This document shows positions 34,484-42,662 of a DNA stretch of 46,693 nucleotides, one piece after another. Both the position numbers and the translations under genes were made by a program. This DNA comes from Vulcanimicrobiota bacterium (GTDB lineage: Bacteria; Vulcanimicrobiota; Vulcanimicrobiia; Vulcanimicrobiales; Vulcanimicrobiaceae). How positions within the stretch are numbered: the stretch's first letter is position 1; the number at the start of each line of letters is the position of its first letter. The notes under the pieces were generated by a model that did no database searches, was not told the origin of the DNA, and saw nothing but the letters and a program-made list of their open reading frames with translations. Location: contig JAAXCW010000013.1 in the NCBI GenBank assembly GCA_013036095.1, positions 1-46,693 of the forward strand. Direction: 5' to 3'.

Positions 34484-34764
34484 CGCCGCTTGCGGGTCCG
34501 CCCGCCCGCCATCGAGTCGACGAAGTTCGCGCTCTCGTCGAGCACGGCACTCGCGACTTTCATACCGGTCGCAACCGTGCGCGCCGTTTTTGCGGCGGTC
34601 TTGGCTGCAGTTTTGGCGGCGGGGCGGGCGCGTTTGGTCGCCTTGCGAGCCGATTTCGCGGCCGACCGGGTTGCTTTCCGCGCGCGCAGCACCGTCGTAC
34701 CGGCCGAGCGTTTCGCCGATTTGCGGGTAGATTTCCGGGTCGTTTTGCGTTTGCGAGCTGCCAT
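34480..34764 (-). CDS. Histone H1-like Lys/Arg/Ala-rich DNA-binding protein
   Basis: A 94-residue, very basic low-complexity protein with repeats such as AAKTAAKTAAKT and SARKATK, typical of bacterial histone H1-like (HctA/AlgP-style) nucleoid proteins. A short non-repetitive part (VASAVLDESANFVDSMAGG) precedes the RKRR end. It probably binds DNA non-specifically and compacts it. The strong ribosome site AAGGAG lies within a hairpin (separate entry). Its 3' end overlaps the hexosaminidase stop by four bases. Confidence 0.75.
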   Translation of the reverse strand: MAARKRKTTRKSTRKSAKRSAGTTVLRARKATRSAAKSARKATKRARPAAKTAAKTAAKTARTVATGMKVASAVLDESANFVDSMAGGRTRKRR

Positions 34765-34772
34765 ATTTCACG

Positions 34773-34789
34773 TGCTCCTTTTCGGAGCA
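34773..34789 (-). promoter_or_regulatory. Hairpin covering the ribosome site of the histone-like gene
   Basis: TGCTCC (34773-34778) and GGAGCA (34784-34789) form a six-pair stem on either strand. On the minus strand its 3' arm contains AAGGAG, the Shine-Dalgarno of the gene starting at 34764. Folding would hide that site and reduce translation, an inferred thermosensor-like or autogenous control. Confidence 0.5.
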
Positions 34790-34844
34790 AGGGTTCCCTC
34801 TTTGCACGAAGGCTAACCTTGCGGCAAAGCGAACGGCGGAGCAG

Positions 34845-35162
34845 ATGGCGGACGAAAATGAGGATCTGCGGCAGCAGATCTTGGAGGGCCGGACCGCGGT
34901 TTCCGACCTCGGATCGGCGATCATCGAATATTTGGCGACGGTCGAACGCGTAACCGAAAGCGCGTCAGTGGCGAGCAGCAAGTATCAAGACCTGATCGGC
35001 CTAGCCGACGTGCCGCTCTCCGAAGAACTCGGCGGAAAGCTGCGCGAATCAGTCGCGCAATTCGCGCGCGGTTCGATCGCGATGGCGACGACGTTCTCTC
35101 AGATCATGCGTACGATGCAGGAAGCCTACGAGAAGCTCGAAACCCGAACGAAGGACCGCTAG
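34845..35162 (+). CDS. Small helical hypothetical protein
   Basis: A 105-residue acidic protein with no export signal. It is predicted nearly all alpha-helical (LRQQILEGRTAVSDLGSAI, EELGGKLRESVAQFARG, and a final Gln/Glu/Lys helix) and could dimerise through coiled coils. GGAG precedes the ATG. It is divergent from the histone-like gene and just upstream of the TonB receptor (22 bp). Function unknown. Confidence 0.6.
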   Translation: MADENEDLRQQILEGRTAVSDLGSAIIEYLATVERVTESASVASSKYQDLIGLADVPLSEELGGKLRESVAQFARGSIAMATTFSQIMRTMQEAYEKLETRTKDR

Positions 35163-35184
35163 AAGCTGAACGCGGGAGTCTGAA

Positions 35185-37485
35185 GTGAGCGTCATCTTTG
35201 CCCAACTTGCCCTCTGCTGCATTGTAAGCGGACACGTGACAACCCCGTCGGGTAGCCCCGTCTCTAACGCCGTCGTCACGGTAATCTCGTCGAAGGGCAT
35301 GACGGAGCGGGGCGTTACGGGAAGCGATGGGACGTTTTCGATCCATGTGGAGCGCGGGCGTTATAGATTGCGCGTCACGGCGGCCGGGTATGTCACTATC
35401 GAAGTCGCATTCTCCGTCACAAAAGACACAGCGCTCGAGGTTGAAGCCGAACCGTTCGACAGTCCGAGTCTGCGCATCATCGGCAGCGTGCGGGCAAATG
35501 GCGCGAGCGTGCTTTCGCGTGCGGTGGTTCCGAACATTCTGGTAACGCGCGCCGAGATGGAGCGCGCCGCCAACAACCGCATCGCCCAATCGCTAGCCGT
35601 AATTCCGTCGCTCACATTTGCACGGCCGGACGGCGGGAGCGATGCTGCCGCTTCATTAATCGCGTTGCGCGGGCCCGATCCGTCCGAAACACTAATCGCC
35701 CTCGACGGCCAAATTCTCAATGACGGCAACACCGGCGATCTCGATATCGCGCGCTTTCCAGTAGCGGCCTTCGCCGGCATCTTGGTGACTGAAGGCCTCG
35801 GGCCCGCCGATACGGAGGGCAGCAACACGATCGGCGGCGCCGTCAACATCATCTCGTTGCGCCCGAGCCGCGATCCGCATAGCGCTCTTTCGTTTTCTCT
35901 GGGATCGTTCGGCTCGAGCGAGGGTTGGGTCAACTCAACCGGCACGGCCGGCCGGCTCGGCTACGCGTTCGCGTTCGACGATCAGCAAGAACAGGGATAC
36001 GTCAACCAGGATAATCTCCTTTGCGTCGACCCGGCCGTGAACGATCCGTGCGGCCAGACGGAAGCAATTCACCTGGGTTCCACGGTGAGCAGCCGCGCCG
36101 CTTTGGGCGCGTTCACGTGGACCTTCTCACCGAACGCCGCCGCAAATCTCCGGATTTTTAGCCTGGGCAATATGCGTGACGAAAGCGCGTCATTCAACAC
36201 GCCCGTGGACCCAAGCGCTCAGAACGCCGGCGATCTCTTCATCGGTCCGGGGCCTGCGACGTATGGGCAAACGATTCGCGCGTACGACTTGCGCGGACAA
36301 GCGCCGCTTGGCGCGGGCTCGCTCGTGTACGACTTCAGTGCCTCGAACAATGATGTCAGCCTCAATGGATCCGGCCCGTCCCCCTACGACGTCACGCATC
36401 GTGACAAGCGGCAAACGTATGCGCTCTCTTGGGAGCGTAATTTCTCCGGCGGAAGTCTCGCTTTTGGCGGATCCGTGCGGCCCGAATCGCTTACCGAAGA
36501 CGGCGTTGAGGCACGGCAAGCGCAGATGATCCATTCCTACTTTGTCCGCGCGACTATCGAACCGTCGGCGAAACTTCGTCTGCAGGCCGGCCTTTTTGCT
36601 TCGCGTTATTCGACATTCGGCGCAAACCTCGATGGACGTCTCGGCGCGTCGTTCGATATCACGCCCACCAGTGTCGTACGCGCGTCAGTCGGAACGGGCT
36701 TCCGTGCTCCGTTGTTGATCGAGCGCGTCGTTTTTCCGCCCGGCGACCTTCCGCAAGACGCGAACTGCGTCGCCTTAGGCCAGGGTAACGCCGACTTGCA
36801 GCCGGAGCACGCCACCGAATACGAATTTGGATACGCACATCGCTTCAACGATAAGACGAACCTGGATGTGGCCGCGTACCGCACGAACTTGCGCGATCCG
36901 ATCGAAAATTTCTATCCGTTGGGCGCGAACTGCCCCGCAACCAGCCCGCCGGCACAATCGTATCCTATCAACGTCGGTAACGTTATCTACCAAGGTGCGG
37001 AAATTCGCCTCACGCACCAAACGGATCACCTTTTCATCGATGCTAGGTACGGACTGAACGTCGCCTACCCGTTAAACTTTCCGGGAAGCGTATCGAACCC
37101 GACGTCGGGCGGCAACTTGGTGGCGAATCAGCAATTCTTGAATATTCCGCAGCAGCAGGCAGGCCTTGGAGTGGCGTACGATAATCTCGGCTGGCACGCG
37201 GCCGTGCAAGCATACTTGCGTGGCAAAAACAACGAGCTCCACCAGGGACCGTTCGCTGTGCTCAACGCTGCAATCGGAAAGCACAGCGGCCCGATCGACA
37301 TCACGCTGGCGGGAACGAACCTTACAAATGCCGTCGCTGGAAAGTTTACCCTCCCGGGAATGGGCACGCCATATCGCGGTCTTGTGGAACAGCCCGACGG
37401 TTCGACGGCATTCGGGAACCTGCCAACGGACGCGCTGTTTTTGCAGCCCGCAGGCTTTCGCATCATCGTGACCGTCCGCCGCTAA
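35185..37485 (+). CDS. TonB-dependent outer-membrane receptor
   Basis: A 766-residue receptor. A signal-like N-terminus is followed by a carboxypeptidase-regulatory-like domain (about 15-85, SGHVTTPSGSPVSNAVVT). Next come the plug (about 105-215; ALRGPDPSETLIALDGQ and TIGGAVNIISLRP) and a 22-strand-type barrel ending in a terminal aromatic/basic residue run (FRIIVTVRR). It imports a substrate across the outer membrane using TonB energy; iron-siderophore, cobalamin or sugar cannot be told apart. GTG start with GGGAG upstream. This is the clearest sign of an outer membrane. Confidence 0.92.
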   Translation: MSVIFAQLALCCIVSGHVTTPSGSPVSNAVVTVISSKGMTERGVTGSDGTFSIHVERGRYRLRVTAAGYVTIEVAFSVTKDTALEVEAEPFDSPSLRIIGSVRANGASVLSRAVVPNILVTRAEMERAANNRIAQSLAVIPSLTFARPDGGSDAAASLIALRGPDPSETLIALDGQILNDGNTGDLDIARFPVAAFAGILVTEGLGPADTEGSNTIGGAVNIISLRPSRDPHSALSFSLGSFGSSEGWVNSTGTAGRLGYAFAFDDQQEQGYVNQDNLLCVDPAVNDPCGQTEAIHLGSTVSSRAALGAFTWTFSPNAAANLRIFSLGNMRDESASFNTPVDPSAQNAGDLFIGPGPATYGQTIRAYDLRGQAPLGAGSLVYDFSASNNDVSLNGSGPSPYDVTHRDKRQTYALSWERNFSGGSLAFGGSVRPESLTEDGVEARQAQMIHSYFVRATIEPSAKLRLQAGLFASRYSTFGANLDGRLGASFDITPTSVVRASVGTGFRAPLLIERVVFPPGDLPQDANCVALGQGNADLQPEHATEYEFGYAHRFNDKTNLDVAAYRTNLRDPIENFYPLGANCPATSPPAQSYPINVGNVIYQGAEIRLTHQTDHLFIDARYGLNVAYPLNFPGSVSNPTSGGNLVANQQFLNIPQQQAGLGVAYDNLGWHAAVQAYLRGKNNELHQGPFAVLNAAIGKHSGPIDITLAGTNLTNAVAGKFTLPGMGTPYRGLVEQPDGSTAFGNLPTDALFLQPAGFRIIVTVRR

Positions 37486-37487
37486 CG

Positions 37488-37994
37488 TTAATCGCCGGTT
37501 CCGAAGAGCCGGTAGCGCGTCAGCGCGAGTTCGCGCTTTTCAACGCGCGCCGCGATCGCTTCGGCGAGATCGGTCAGAAGGTTCTCCAGCGTCTTTGCCG
37601 CGGCTTTGCGCGCGACCGCCTCGTCGAAAAACGCGCCCAGGCTCCCAAACGGCAGCTCGTACTCGCCCGCGAGCCAAACTTGCGAGCTGGAAGGCCCGGA
37701 GCTGTCGACGCCGAGCGTGCCGTGAAAGACCGGAAAAACCTCCGCGCTTCTACGCGCGTGTATCGCGAACGTCATCTGATGGCGCGGCTCGCTCTCTTCC
37801 CCGGCGATCTCTAAGCGAATCGGGATCGCGATATATCCGACCTCGGGGAATCCGAGCGCTCCAAGATTGAGATGCAGGGCAAAGCCCCTCCACTCGTTCT
37901 CATTCGCGGCGATGCTTCGCAGTATGTGCGATGCCGCTTCGCGTGCGGGAACGGCGGGTTCGTTCAGCGGCCTTTCCAGATCGACTTTCGGCAT
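37488..37994 (-). CDS. SRPBCC-like hypothetical protein
   Basis: A 168-residue protein without export signal. The alternating beta pattern (FALHLNLGALGFP, VGYIAIPIRLEIAG, HQMTFAIHARR, VFHGTLGVD, SQVWLAGEYELP) and the long final helix (VARKAAAKTLENLLTDLAEAI) are like the START/SRPBCC hydrophobic-ligand fold. This is a shape argument, not a family match. It starts ten bases from the aspartyl protease stop, on the same strand, and is probably co-transcribed with it. Confidence 0.6.
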   Translation of the reverse strand: MPKVDLERPLNEPAVPAREAASHILRSIAANENEWRGFALHLNLGALGFPEVGYIAIPIRLEIAGEESEPRHQMTFAIHARRSAEVFPVFHGTLGVDSSGPSSSQVWLAGEYELPFGSLGAFFDEAVARKAAAKTLENLLTDLAEAIAARVEKRELALTRYRLFGTGD

Positions 37995-38003
37995 GGTGCC
38001 CTT

Positions 38004-39407
38004 TCACGAGCGTTTGGGAAGCAGCTCCATACGCTCCCGCACGTAGTCCAGCAAGACCAAGTAATTCGAAAGAAAGCCGGCTCCTAAGTGGCCGTTGGCC
38101 GTGCCGCGCAGCGTCTTGGTCGTTCCGATCGCTTGTGGCCCCGTCGCGAGCGGTCCGATCTGCAGAGTCGGAATCGTCCCCATCACCTCGATGCTGTCGC
38201 CGCCGATTCCGCCTACGTTCTGCGTGTGCGTCGGTTTGAATATCTGCGGGTGCAGCGCGTAGAATTCGTCGGCGAGATTGACCGTCGACTGGTCGCCCGT
38301 GTCGACGGCAAGCCGCGCGGGCTCCCCGGCCAGCAGCACGTCGACGACGGGCACGAAGTTATCGAACGCGAGCGCGATCGACGGTGCGCCTTGTTTTTCG
38401 TCGACGCCGAACGACAGGACGTGACGTTCGTAATCTACCGTTAGAGGCGCCGCGGCGGCAAAGACGTCGGCCCCGAGCACGAGGTCATATCCATACCGGT
38501 GGATGTCGCTGAGGACAACATATTCCGCGTCGCCGAAACGGGCGCCGCCGATCTGCAGCGGGCCGGCCCGCACGACTTCGGTCGCGTACGATCCGAGTCC
38601 GCGCACGTTGAAGACGCCCACGGGGTTCAGGTTCAGCTCCTCGGCCAATTCCAAACTCATCGCGACGCCGGAGTTGCCGGTATCGAAGAGACAGTGGACC
38701 GTTATTCCGCCGAGCGTGCACATCGCACCGGGCGTCGTGCTGTCGAGATCCAGCGCGACCGAGGCCGGCTTCGTGGTGAATTGGACGATCAGGCCTTGCG
38801 GAGGCTGAAGCGGTGTCGCCACGACGCTGCGCGTTGTGTATTCTTCGATTGCAACGTGGTCACGATCGATCCGGAACGGCAGCATGTACGAACCGACGCG
38901 CCGGTAATCGCGCATAATGTAGGTCGCTCCACCCGCACTGCGCGCAGCTGCGAGCAGCCACGTCCGTGGATCGACGAAGATCTCCATCGGCACTGCATCG
39001 GGATCGGTGACGACGAGACGCCGGCAGCGGCAATCCGCCACCGTGACTGCGCCGCCGTCGAGAACGCTGCCGCCCTCCCGCGCAAAACCGGGCGCCAGGA
39101 ATTGGAGCGAGCCGACGATGCGCAGCGCGCGCAAGTAGGCGTCCGCCGGTTCGATGCGCGGAAGCGCCGTACTGTTGATCGTCACGCCATAAAGGCGGTG
39201 GCCGTCGAAATAGGTTCCGGGGCAAACGGCCCCGCTGCACTGACGAAGCAGAAAGCGCAACCCTTGGCTGTCGGTCTGCTGCGTTGCGGCTTGGCCGGCG
39301 ACCGTCACCGCCGCCGTGCTTGCGATGTGCGCCGCATAGACGTCGCCGTTGACTTGGCGCATGTGCGCCAAGACGGAGAAGAGCGCGATTGCGACGGCGA
39401 ACTTCAT
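38004..39407 (-). CDS. Exported two-lobed retropepsin-like aspartyl protease
   Basis: A 467-residue protein with a signal peptide (MKFAVAIALFSVLAHM) and an N-terminal domain of unknown type (about 25-215). Two aspartyl-protease lobes follow, with catalytic motifs DTGNSG (Asp242) and DTGDQS (Asp369). Each is followed by hydrophobic flap-like sequence and a closing LVLGADV or HLGAGF motif. Duplicated retropepsin-like lobes in one chain form a pepsin-like active site, seen in a few bacterial families. Candidate roles are periplasmic proteolysis or processing. It is divergent from a small gene with four bases between the start codons. Confidence 0.75.
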   Translation of the reverse strand: MKFAVAIALFSVLAHMRQVNGDVYAAHIASTAAVTVAGQAATQQTDSQGLRFLLRQCSGAVCPGTYFDGHRLYGVTINSTALPRIEPADAYLRALRIVGSLQFLAPGFAREGGSVLDGGAVTVADCRCRRLVVTDPDAVPMEIFVDPRTWLLAAARSAGGATYIMRDYRRVGSYMLPFRIDRDHVAIEEYTTRSVVATPLQPPQGLIVQFTTKPASVALDLDSTTPGAMCTLGGITVHCLFDTGNSGVAMSLELAEELNLNPVGVFNVRGLGSYATEVVRAGPLQIGGARFGDAEYVVLSDIHRYGYDLVLGADVFAAAAPLTVDYERHVLSFGVDEKQGAPSIALAFDNFVPVVDVLLAGEPARLAVDTGDQSTVNLADEFYALHPQIFKPTHTQNVGGIGGDSIEVMGTIPTLQIGPLATGPQAIGTTKTLRGTANGHLGAGFLSNYLVLLDYVRERMELLPKRS

Positions 39408-39411
39408 CCCG

Positions 39412-39711
39412 GTGGACTTCCCCTTGCTCGACCGCTACCTTCTCGAAGGCACGCCGCCGAAAGAAGACGTCATCGCGGCCCTGCTCCGGGAACGGCCGGA
39501 GGCGCCCGGCGCCGCACCCTTTTACGAGGGGATGAAGATGCTGGGATCGCGCACGCCGGATCTCTCGCTCATGGCGCTGCGCCTCGTCCTGGCCGGCAAG
39601 AAGGCCGATGACGCTTCGGTGAAGGGCTTCCGGTCCATCGTCGAGCGTGCCCGGAAAGGCGGCGGGGACGCGGATGGCGCTGCCGCTTCATATAAGGAAG
39701 CGCTCGAGTGA
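39412..39711 (+). CDS. Small hypothetical protein
   Basis: A 99-residue, mainly helical protein (FPLLDRYLLEGTPPKEDVIAAL...). The likely start is GTG 39412, four bases from the divergent aspartyl protease ATG. An ATG at 39349 would extend it antisense to that protease. Neither has a clear ribosome site. The C-terminal part is Lys/Gly/Ala-rich. Function unknown; the reading frame is coding-like through its length. Confidence 0.5.
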   Translation: MDFPLLDRYLLEGTPPKEDVIAALLRERPEAPGAAPFYEGMKMLGSRTPDLSLMALRLVLAGKKADDASVKGFRSIVERARKGGGDADGAAASYKEALE

Positions 39712-39800
39712 GAAGGCAAGCGAGCTTTCGGCGGGATGCCGGCCGTGCCGGTGCGTCGAAAGGGGAACGCCGACTTGGGCTCATCCGTTGACATAGCGAC

Positions 39801-40157
39801 ATGGCTTGGCTGCGAATTTTTGCAACGGCGACACTGGCCGCGGTTCTTGGAATCGCCGGTACGGGATTTGCCGTCGCGGACCCGCCGCCGTGGGCTCACG
39901 CCTTACCGCTCGCAGACGGACTCGCGCGTTCGCACGCCGTCGTTTCGGGCCGCATCGTCGGCATCGATTTTGCCAGCGCCAGCATTTTGGTCGAAACGAA
40001 AGCCGGCCGCGTCCCGATTGCGGTCACACCGAGCACCAGCATCTTTCGCGGCGAAGATTTTGCTTCGTTTGCGGAATTGTCGCGCGGTTCGCGCGTCGAC
40101 ATCGACGTTAGCGACGTCGCCGGACGGCTCGTCGCGCAAATCATTCGCATCCGCTAG
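39801..40157 (+). CDS. Exported small beta-domain protein (DUF5666-like)
   Basis: A 118-residue protein with signal peptide (MAWLRIFATATLAAVLGIAGTGFAVA, cleaved near 26). A small beta-barrel-like domain (GRIVGIDFASASILVETKAGRVPIAV...RGSRVDIDVSDV) resembles DUF5666. It is probably periplasmic. No good ribosome site precedes the ATG. The ABC ATPase gene starts 16 bases after its stop, so the two may be co-transcribed. Confidence 0.65.
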   Translation: MAWLRIFATATLAAVLGIAGTGFAVADPPPWAHALPLADGLARSHAVVSGRIVGIDFASASILVETKAGRVPIAVTPSTSIFRGEDFASFAELSRGSRVDIDVSDVAGRLVAQIIRIR

Positions 40158-40173
40158 GAAGCGCTAGCGCGCC

Positions 40174-41148
40174 GTGGCCGTTGCCGCGTGCGATCTTACC
40201 AAACATTTTCACCTGAACGGGAACCGCCGAACCGCACTAGACGGCGTCTCTTTTTCTGTTCGCGATCGCGAGCGGCTGGTGATCTTGGGGCCGAGCGGCG
40301 CGGGGAAGACGACGCTTTTGCGCGTCATCGCGGGGTTGGAACGCGCCGATAGAGGTGCGGTTCTCGTCGACGAACGCGAAGCCGGCAGCATGCCGGCGGA
40401 AGATCGCCGCGTTGCGATCGTCTTCGACCGCGACGGGCTCTTCCCGCACTTGACGCTGCGCCAAAACCTCGCCTTCGCGCTGCGCGGCGAGCGTAACAAC
40501 GATCGTATCGAAGCAGCGGCGCGCGACCTCGGCATCGGCGCGCATCTGCAGAAACGGCCCGGCGAGCTCTCCGCCGGCGAACGGCAGCGGGCTTCGCTCG
40601 CTCGCGCGATGCTTAGCGATCCGCGCGTTCTCTTATTGGACGAACCGCTTTCGCATTTGGAGCCGTCGCTGCGCTCGCAGGTACGCCGCACGTTTTTGGC
40701 GTTCTCGAGTTCCTTTGGGGGGGCCGTGATCCACGTTACGCACGATCACGCCGAGGCGTTGACCGCGGGCGATCGGCTGGCGGTAATGATCGGCGGTAAG
40801 ATTTTGCAGTGCGATGCGCCGCAGCGGGTCTACGATTATCCGGCGAACACGAGCGTTGCGAGGTTTTTCGGAACGCCGCCGATGAATCTGCTCGACGACG
40901 GTATGGAAACGCTGGGAATTCGCCCCGAAAACGTCCGGCTGCAAAACGGCGGTCAGCTGCGCGGACGCGTGATTGCCGTCGAATCGACGGGAGCGGACGC
41001 CTTCGTGCGCGTTCAGACGCCTCGGGGCGAACTGATCGCGCGCATGCCCGCTGCGGGGGTTCCGGAAACCGGAGCGGAGGTTGCCGCGACGTTGCCGGCG
41101 GAGCACGTGCGCCGTTTCGATCGAACCGGCGTGGCGGCGATTGCGTGA
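40174..41148 (+). CDS. ABC transporter ATPase, MalK/UgpC-like
   Basis: A 324-residue ATPase of the sugar/polyamine CUT1 group. Walker A is GPSGAGKTT and the signature LSAGERQR. Walker B LLLDEPLSHLEP replaces the usual SxLD with SHLE, a departure near the D-loop. The H-loop VTHDHAEAL is present. A TOBE-like C-terminal domain (about 240-320) follows. Starts at GTG and overlaps nagZ. Membrane subunits are absent here. Its place before peptidoglycan-recycling genes suggests uptake of an amino sugar or muropeptide, an inference. MalK-type ATPases can serve several permeases. Confidence 0.88.
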   Translation: MAVAACDLTKHFHLNGNRRTALDGVSFSVRDRERLVILGPSGAGKTTLLRVIAGLERADRGAVLVDEREAGSMPAEDRRVAIVFDRDGLFPHLTLRQNLAFALRGERNNDRIEAAARDLGIGAHLQKRPGELSAGERQRASLARAMLSDPRVLLLDEPLSHLEPSLRSQVRRTFLAFSSSFGGAVIHVTHDHAEALTAGDRLAVMIGGKILQCDAPQRVYDYPANTSVARFFGTPPMNLLDDGMETLGIRPENVRLQNGGQLRGRVIAVESTGADAFVRVQTPRGELIARMPAAGVPETGAEVAATLPAEHVRRFDRTGVAAIA

Positions 41149-42662
41149 GCGGCATTCGTCGATTAGCGGCCGGCGTCGTCTGCGCGGGCTTCGAGGGCAC
41201 GAGCGTGAGCGCGGAGTTGAAAGCGTTTCTGCGCGACGTTCCGCTGGCGGGCCTCGTGCTTTTCGGCGGCAACGTGCAAACGTTACCCCAGGTTCGCGCG
41301 CTTACCGATGAGTTGCGCGCGATTCTTTCCGGGCCGATCGTTGCGATCGATCAAGAAGGCGGCCGGGTTGCGCGCATTCGCAACGGCGTTCAAGAGATTC
41401 CGTCGGCGCTTGCGATTGCCGCCGCTTGCGCGGGTGCCGAAAACGACGAATTCGCGCGCTCGGCCGGGGAACAGATAGCCTTCGATCTTCGCCGCGCCGG
41501 CGCGAACGTCGATTTCGCTCCGGTCGCCGACTTGGCGCTCACGCGCATGAACACAGTGATCGGCACGCGCGCGTTCGGCGACGATCCTCATCGGGTCGCG
41601 CGGCTCGCGGGCGAGTTCGCGTCCGGCTTGGAACGCGGCGGAATTGCAGCGACGTTCAAACATTTTCCAGGACATGGTTCGACATCTGTCGACTCGCATC
41701 TGGAGCTTCCGGTGGTCGAGGCTGACGAGGCGACGCTGCGCTCGCGCGATCTCATCCCGTTTGCGGAGTTGTTGCCGTCCGCTCGCGCGGTCATGACGGC
41801 TCACATCGTCGCCCGCGCGTTCGAGGCCGGCCGGCCCGCAACGGTTTCGCACCGTATCCTGACGGAACTGCTGCGCGGCGAGTTGCATTTTAAAGGCGTC
41901 TGTTTCACGGATTGTCTGCAAATGAACGCCATTGCCAAAGGCATCGGCAGCGAACGCGCAGCCGTCGAAGCGCTCATCGCCGGCGCAGATTGCGTGCTGC
42001 TCAGCCACGATCTCGACTTGGCGGCGCGCACGGTCGACGGCATCGCGCGCGCTGCCGAAAACGGCGAGCTTCCGCTGCCGCGGCTTGAAGAAGCCGCCGC
42101 GCGGGTGTCGCTGCTGCGCTCCGGATTGAAGCCGCCTCTTCCTTTAGAAGCGTCCGCGCCGTATCCGGGAATTGGCGAACGCATCGGGCTGGGCGCCGTG
42201 ACGGTCGTTCGCGGAGAAGCGAAGGCCGCGGCCGGCGACGTCGCCGTGAGTTTCGAAAGCGCGACCTCCGAAGGCGCGCAGGGCGAGCACGACCGGCACG
42301 CCGCGCTTTCCGATTATGCGAGCGTGCGTGAGATTCGCGCGCCGCTGGATCCGGGCGAAGAAGAAAGAGATCGAGTGCTTGCGGAGATTGGCGGGCACCG
42401 CCCGATCGTGCTGACGCGCCGCGCGCACGTGTATGGCGGACAGAAGTCCGCGGTCGATCGCATTCTTGCCGCATATCCCGATGCACTACTCGCTTCACTG
42501 CGCGAACCGTTCGACGCATTCGAGTTTCCACAAGCGCGCAACGTCGCGTGCACATATGGCGACGATACGCCCAGCATTGCCGGCTTAGCAGCCGTGCTCT
42601 TCGATGGGAAACCCGCGCGCGGATCCTTTCCTTTGAATGGCGCGGCCGTTGCTCGCGGTTGA
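41145..42662 (+). CDS. nagZ: Beta-N-acetylglucosaminidase NagZ (GH3), two-domain form
   Basis: A 505-residue GH3 hydrolase that removes GlcNAc from muropeptides (GlcNAc-anhydroMurNAc). The NagZ motif KHFPGHG (172-178) is followed by the acid/base pair Asp183 and His185 in VDSH; nucleophile Asp256 is in FTDCLQM. A C-terminal GH3_C domain (about 340-500, ending in a GDDTPSIAGLAAVLF run) makes it the longer two-domain type of Bacillus NagZ. Start GTG 41145 overlaps the ABC stop; the longer frame from 40809 is shadow. No signal peptide, so it likely acts in the cytoplasm. Confidence 0.92.
   Translation: MSGIRRLAAGVVCAGFEGTSVSAELKAFLRDVPLAGLVLFGGNVQTLPQVRALTDELRAILSGPIVAIDQEGGRVARIRNGVQEIPSALAIAAACAGAENDEFARSAGEQIAFDLRRAGANVDFAPVADLALTRMNTVIGTRAFGDDPHRVARLAGEFASGLERGGIAATFKHFPGHGSTSVDSHLELPVVEADEATLRSRDLIPFAELLPSARAVMTAHIVARAFEAGRPATVSHRILTELLRGELHFKGVCFTDCLQMNAIAKGIGSERAAVEALIAGADCVLLSHDLDLAARTVDGIARAAENGELPLPRLEEAAARVSLLRSGLKPPLPLEASAPYPGIGERIGLGAVTVVRGEAKAAAGDVAVSFESATSEGAQGEHDRHAALSDYASVREIRAPLDPGEEERDRVLAEIGGHRPIVLTRRAHVYGGQKSAVDRILAAYPDALLASLREPFDAFEFPQARNVACTYGDDTPSIAGLAAVLFDGKPARGSFPLNGAAVARG

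Noticed and set aside
36606..36884. Minus-strand frames within the TonB receptor gene
   Set aside because: Shadows of a well-supported coding strand.
39787..39792. TTGACA just before the gene at 39801
   Set aside because: A perfect -35 hexamer, but the matching -10 would fall inside the coding region and no good -10 is found; probably chance.
40809..41144. Extended N-terminus for NagZ
   Set aside because: Arg-rich out-of-frame reading of the ABC ATPase gene; GTG 41145 starts the family sequence.
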